A stretch of 64,000 nt of DNA from Chlorobium sp. GTDB lineage: Bacteria; Bacteroidota; Chlorobiia; Chlorobiales; Chlorobiaceae. The notes beneath the pieces are model-generated. The model was not told where the DNA came from. It did not search any database and saw only the letters and a list, made by a program, of their open reading frames with translations. Numbering within the stretch: position 1 is the stretch's first letter; the number at the start of each line of letters is the position of its first letter. The position numbers were made by a program, and so were the translations under genes. The DNA is taken from assembly GCA_028282595.1 (NCBI GenBank), contig JANQHQ010000030.1, positions 62,001-126,000 of the forward strand, in the 5' to 3' direction. This document shows, one piece after another, positions 61,478 through 64,000 of the stretch.

Positions 61478-61697
61478 GGTCGTCTCTCCTTGCGGGCTGG
61501 TTTGCTTGTTCGGGGGGCGTACGGCAAAAATACGAATCGTGTCGATTTCAGCCTATTTTTTCGAAGCCCGGCCGGGAGATATTTTTTCGAAAAAGGTTTC
61601 GTCGGGGCGATGCGCCGCTTTTTTGGTATCTTCCTGTCATGTTTTTCCGTCGGCGCCGCCGACGCTTACCAGTAACTCATTCCGGCGATTCGTTGCT

Positions 61698-62864
61698 ATG
61701 AGAATAGGTATCTCCTGCCACCATACCTACGGCGGAAGCGGAGCGATCGCTACCGAACTGGGCAAGGCTCTCGCCGAAAGAGGCCATGTCGTGCATTTCA
61801 TCAACCGCTCGGCGCCTTTCCGTCTCGGTTCGTTCTCGAAAAACATCTTTTATCACGAAGTCGAGGCGATGCACTACCCGCTGTTCGAGTGCCCGTTTCA
61901 TTCGCTCGCCCTGGCGACGAAGATCGCCGAAGTGGCGACCTACGAAAAGCTCGACATCGTCCATGCCCACTACGCCATTCCTCACGCGCTAAGCGCGATT
62001 CTGGCGCGGCAGATGCTCGAGGACAGATGCTCCGACCGGCGATGTTTCCGTTTGGCCACGACCCTGCACGGCACCGATATCACGGTTGTCGGAGCCGACA
62101 GCAGCATGGAAGGGATCGTGCGCCTCGCGATCAACAGGTCGGATGGCGTCACGGCGGTTTCCGACTATCTGAAAAACGAGACGGTAAGGCTGTTCGACCC
62201 GAAAAGGGATATCCGGGTGATACCGAACTTCGTCGATACGGACGTGTTCAACCGCATGCCCGACGGACCGGCCATTCGTGAAAAGCTCGGCCTCGGCGAG
62301 GAAAAGGTGTGCATCCATCTCTCGAATTTCAGGCCGGTCAAGCGGATCGGCGATGTTCTCGCGGCCTTCTACGCCATATCAAAGAAGATTGCCGCGACCC
62401 TGCTGCTCGTCGGCGACGGTCCCGACAGAAGCGACGCCGAGGTCTGGGTAAGGGAAAACGGGATCGTCGATCGCGTGCGGTTTCTCGGCAAGATCGACGA
62501 TATCGTGCCGCTGCTTTCCGTTTCCGACCTGATGCTGATGCCGAGCAGCGGGGAGTCGTTCGGCCTGGCAGCGCTCGAGGCCATGGCGTGCGGCGTGCCG
62601 GTTATCGTCACCACCGCGGGGGGATTTCCGGAATTCATAGCCGACGGAGAGCACGGGTTCCTTGTCGAAACGGGAGATGTGGAGCGGATGGCGGAGAAAG
62701 GTATGTTTCTGCTGGAGGACGCGGAAGCGTGGGAGAGGTTTTCGCGGAACTGTGTCGCCCGGGCCCGGGCGTATCATACCGGAGGCCTGGTCGAGCGCTA
62801 CGAATCGTTCTACCTGCGCCTGCTCGAGGAAGAAGGCAGTTATTCGGCCGGTAGTGGCGAGTGA
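61698..62864 (+). CDS. bshA: N-acetyl-alpha-D-glucosaminyl L-malate synthase
   Basis: This 388-residue GT4 enzyme couples UDP-GlcNAc to L-malate in the first step of bacillithiol synthesis. The start at 61698 (MRIGISCHHTYGGSGAIATELGKALAERGHVVHFI) is decided by the BshA signature; the long frame upstream overlaps the divergent gene. FYHEVEAMHYPLFECPFHSLALATKIAEVA, DIVHAHYAIPHALSAILARQML, TLHGTDITVVGADSSM, DYLKNETVRLF, IPNFVDTDVFNR and SNFRPVKRIGDVLAAF are BshA-specific. Green sulfur bacteria use N-methyl-bacillithiol. The other bsh genes are not in the window. Confidence 0.94.
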   Translation: MRIGISCHHTYGGSGAIATELGKALAERGHVVHFINRSAPFRLGSFSKNIFYHEVEAMHYPLFECPFHSLALATKIAEVATYEKLDIVHAHYAIPHALSAILARQMLEDRCSDRRCFRLATTLHGTDITVVGADSSMEGIVRLAINRSDGVTAVSDYLKNETVRLFDPKRDIRVIPNFVDTDVFNRMPDGPAIREKLGLGEEKVCIHLSNFRPVKRIGDVLAAFYAISKKIAATLLLVGDGPDRSDAEVWVRENGIVDRVRFLGKIDDIVPLLSVSDLMLMPSSGESFGLAALEAMACGVPVIVTTAGGFPEFIADGEHGFLVETGDVERMAEKGMFLLEDAEAWERFSRNCVARARAYHTGGLVERYESFYLRLLEEEGSYSAGSGE

Positions 62865-62958
62865 CGTCGCGCCGGCTTCGCCGGGCGCTTGGTGACGAGA
62901 TATGGGTTACATAGTGACATCGTCACTACTCTTTTGCCGACTGCCTACCGGTTCCCAC

Positions 62959-63031
62959 TCGACCCCGAAACCCGATCCCGACTCCGATCTCCGAAAGATA
63001 ACATCGGGGTTCGCCGTCGGAACCGGTATCG
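62959..63031 (+). repeat. 73-bp direct repeat, copy 1
   Basis: This sequence, from TCGACCCCGAAACCC to GGAACCGGTATCG, is identical by eye to 63325-63397, 366 bases further on. A diverged, inverted partial copy is at 35914-35972. Confidence 0.85.
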
Positions 63032-63324
63032 CTATCGAAACCACCGCCGGTTCGGACAGACACGAACCTTTTTCATCGGCAACCGCTTTCTCTCAAACGC
63101 TAACCGGTTCTCCCCCCACAGTACGGGCGAAAAATTTTTCGCCCCTACGGTCGTCGTGAATACCTTTGCAATCCGTGGGGACAATAAAACCTGTCGATCA
63201 CCAGCCAATCGCGCCCCGCCACATCAACGACTCAACAATTCAACGCATCAACAATGTGTCCCGTCCTGAAATAGTTGACGGTTTTCAAACTGCACGCACC
63301 ACCTGTTACCGTAAAGAAATACAT

Positions 63325-63397
63325 TCGACCCCGAAACCCGATCCCGACTCCGATCTCCGAAAGATAACATCGGGGTTCGCCGTCGGAACCGGTATCG
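63325..63397 (+). repeat. 73-bp direct repeat, copy 2
   Basis: Exact second copy of 62959-63031. It is extended on its left side by about 70 bases (63254-63324) that copy 1 lacks and that are shared with the inverted copy at 35972-36041. Confidence 0.85.
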
Positions 63398-63525
63398 GGA
63401 ATCGATCCTTTCCCCAACTGGTCACTAAGCCTGACCTCGTCAGGCGTCGTCACCAAGTCCGGCAACGCCGGACGACGTCACAATAAGTGGGCAGTTTTGA
63501 AAACCGCCCACTGCAAACTGTTCGC

Positions 63526-64000
63526 TCAGTATCTCTTTGTGGGGAGCAGGACGCTGCGGAAGTTTTCAAGATCCTCGAGTACGGTGCCCGTGCCGCGGGC
63601 AACAGCCGTCAGGGGGTCCTCGCTGATATGGACCGCGAGTTTCGTCTCGTCATGGATTTTCTTGTCGAGACCCTTGATCATCGCGCCGCCTCCGGCGAGA
63701 AACAGTCCCCGATCGAGCACATCCGACGCAAGCTCCGGTTTGGTGACCTCGAGGCATTTCTTGATGGAGATGATGATCTGGCCGATCGGGGTGGAGATCG
63801 CTTCCCTGATGGTCGGGGAGTTCACCTCGCGCTCTTCGGGCAGGGCCGTTACGAGATTGCGGCCCCTGACGGTCATGGTCAACTCCTTGTCGAGTTTGTT
63901 CGCCGAGGCGATCCGGATTTTCACCTCCTCGGCGGTCCTTTCGCCGATTGCCAGATTGTAGGCCTTGCGGAAGTGACGGATAATGGAGTTCGTAATGTCG
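63526..64000 (-). CDS. mreB: Rod shape-determining protein MreB, C-terminal part
   Basis: The minus strand is open from the window edge to the stop at 63526 and encodes about 157 residues of MreB. From the edge it reads DITNSIIRHFRKAYNLAIGERTAEEVKIR, where GERTAEEVK is typical, then MTVRGRNLVTALPEEREVNSPTIREAI, IGQIIISIKKCLEVTKPELASDVLDRGLFLAGGGAMIKGLDK and DPLTAVARGTGTVLED at the C-terminus. The GTG at 63924 is internal. MreB filaments guide lateral wall growth. The nearby pbp, mreC and rodA genes would be off the window on the left of this strand. Confidence 0.95.
   Translation of the reverse strand, partial: DITNSIIRHFRKAYNLAIGERTAEEVKIRIASANKLDKELTMTVRGRNLVTALPEEREVNSPTIREAISTPIGQIIISIKKCLEVTKPELASDVLDRGLFLAGGGAMIKGLDKKIHDETKLAVHISEDPLTAVARGTGTVLEDLENFRSVLLPTKRY

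Larger units (their letters stand above)
62865..63525. repeat. Repeat-rich intergenic region between bshA and mreB
   Basis: These 661 bases hold no intact gene. In order: a GCTTCGCCGGGCGCTTGG-type module (62877-62894) shared with about 35783-35801; a 73-base sequence at 62959-63031; a perfect 20-base palindrome at 63125-63144 followed by CCTACGG, a member of the 'hairpin + CTACG' set; CAACGACTCAACAATTCAAC at 63226-63245; 63254-63397, matching the reverse complement of 35914-36041 and ending with an exact second copy of the 73-base sequence; two small hairpins (63429-63445 and 63457-63473); and GTGGGCAGTTTT/AAAACCGCCCAC (63487-63511), which could end mreB transcription. Frames that read as runs of Pro-Asp-Ser are products of the repeats. 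Confidence 0.65.

Overview
The window is about 64 kb of a moderately GC-rich bacterial chromosome that I assign to the green sulfur bacteria (Chlorobi/Chlorobiaceae). The pointers are a small chlorosome-envelope-like protein (22963-23181), a CrtU-type aromatic-carotenoid desaturase carrying a Rieske insertion (37135-39042), a bacillithiol-type BshA (61698-62864) and general family content. The assignment is an inference from gene content; no rRNA is present. I do not name a species.

Layout. From 1 to about 22.9 kb lies a surface-polysaccharide locus: the end of an O-antigen ligase/polymerase-like membrane protein, three glycosyltransferases, a CDP-hexose cassette (RfbF, an LhgO-like oxidase, an SDR epimerase, an RmlC-like epimerase, a COG4091-type dehydrogenase with SAF domain), an OafA-like acyltransferase with SGNH domain, a WecG-type transferase, a nucleotidyltransferase/SDR/DegT aminotransferase module, a GMC oxidoreductase with a 59-residue Tat-like partner, the full dTDP-rhamnose set rmlA-rmlC-rmlD-rmlB, and manC. 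From 22.9 to 39 kb are the chlorosome protein, ileS, a DksA-like protein, purF, tRNA-Ala(GGC), an FtsX-like protein, nfo with a polyprenyl-phosphate glycosyltransferase, queE-purN, purH, queG and the CrtU-like gene.

From 39.1 to 42.6 kb lies the most unusual element: a 91-residue peptide with a helical leader and a core of eight consecutive GGT(I/M) tetrads, followed by a terminator-like hairpin and two tandem, ATGA-overlapping radical SAM/SPASM proteins, each with a PqqD-like N-terminal domain. It reads as a RiPP biosynthetic system with a core type I do not recognise.

From 42.6 to 62.9 kb are a serine beta-lactamase-like hydrolase, an Mla-type lipid ABC transporter (mlaE-mlaF-mlaD), a PHP phosphoesterase, uppP, rdgB-pdxJ, mutS2, pgsA-pgpA, dxs, yjbQ, a HAD hydrolase, a Bcr/CflA transporter, a DinB-like protein, an archaeal-type S-adenosylmethionine synthetase, a parallel beta-helix lipoprotein and bshA. 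The window closes with a repeat-rich intergenic region and the C-terminal part of mreB. Four intergenic regions (19.2-19.75, 30.66-30.77, 35.7-36.08, 62.87-63.5 kb) hold related dispersed repeat modules, including a decayed four-helix-bundle (23S intervening-sequence-type) gene. No CRISPR array, complete insertion sequence, prophage or rRNA operon was seen.
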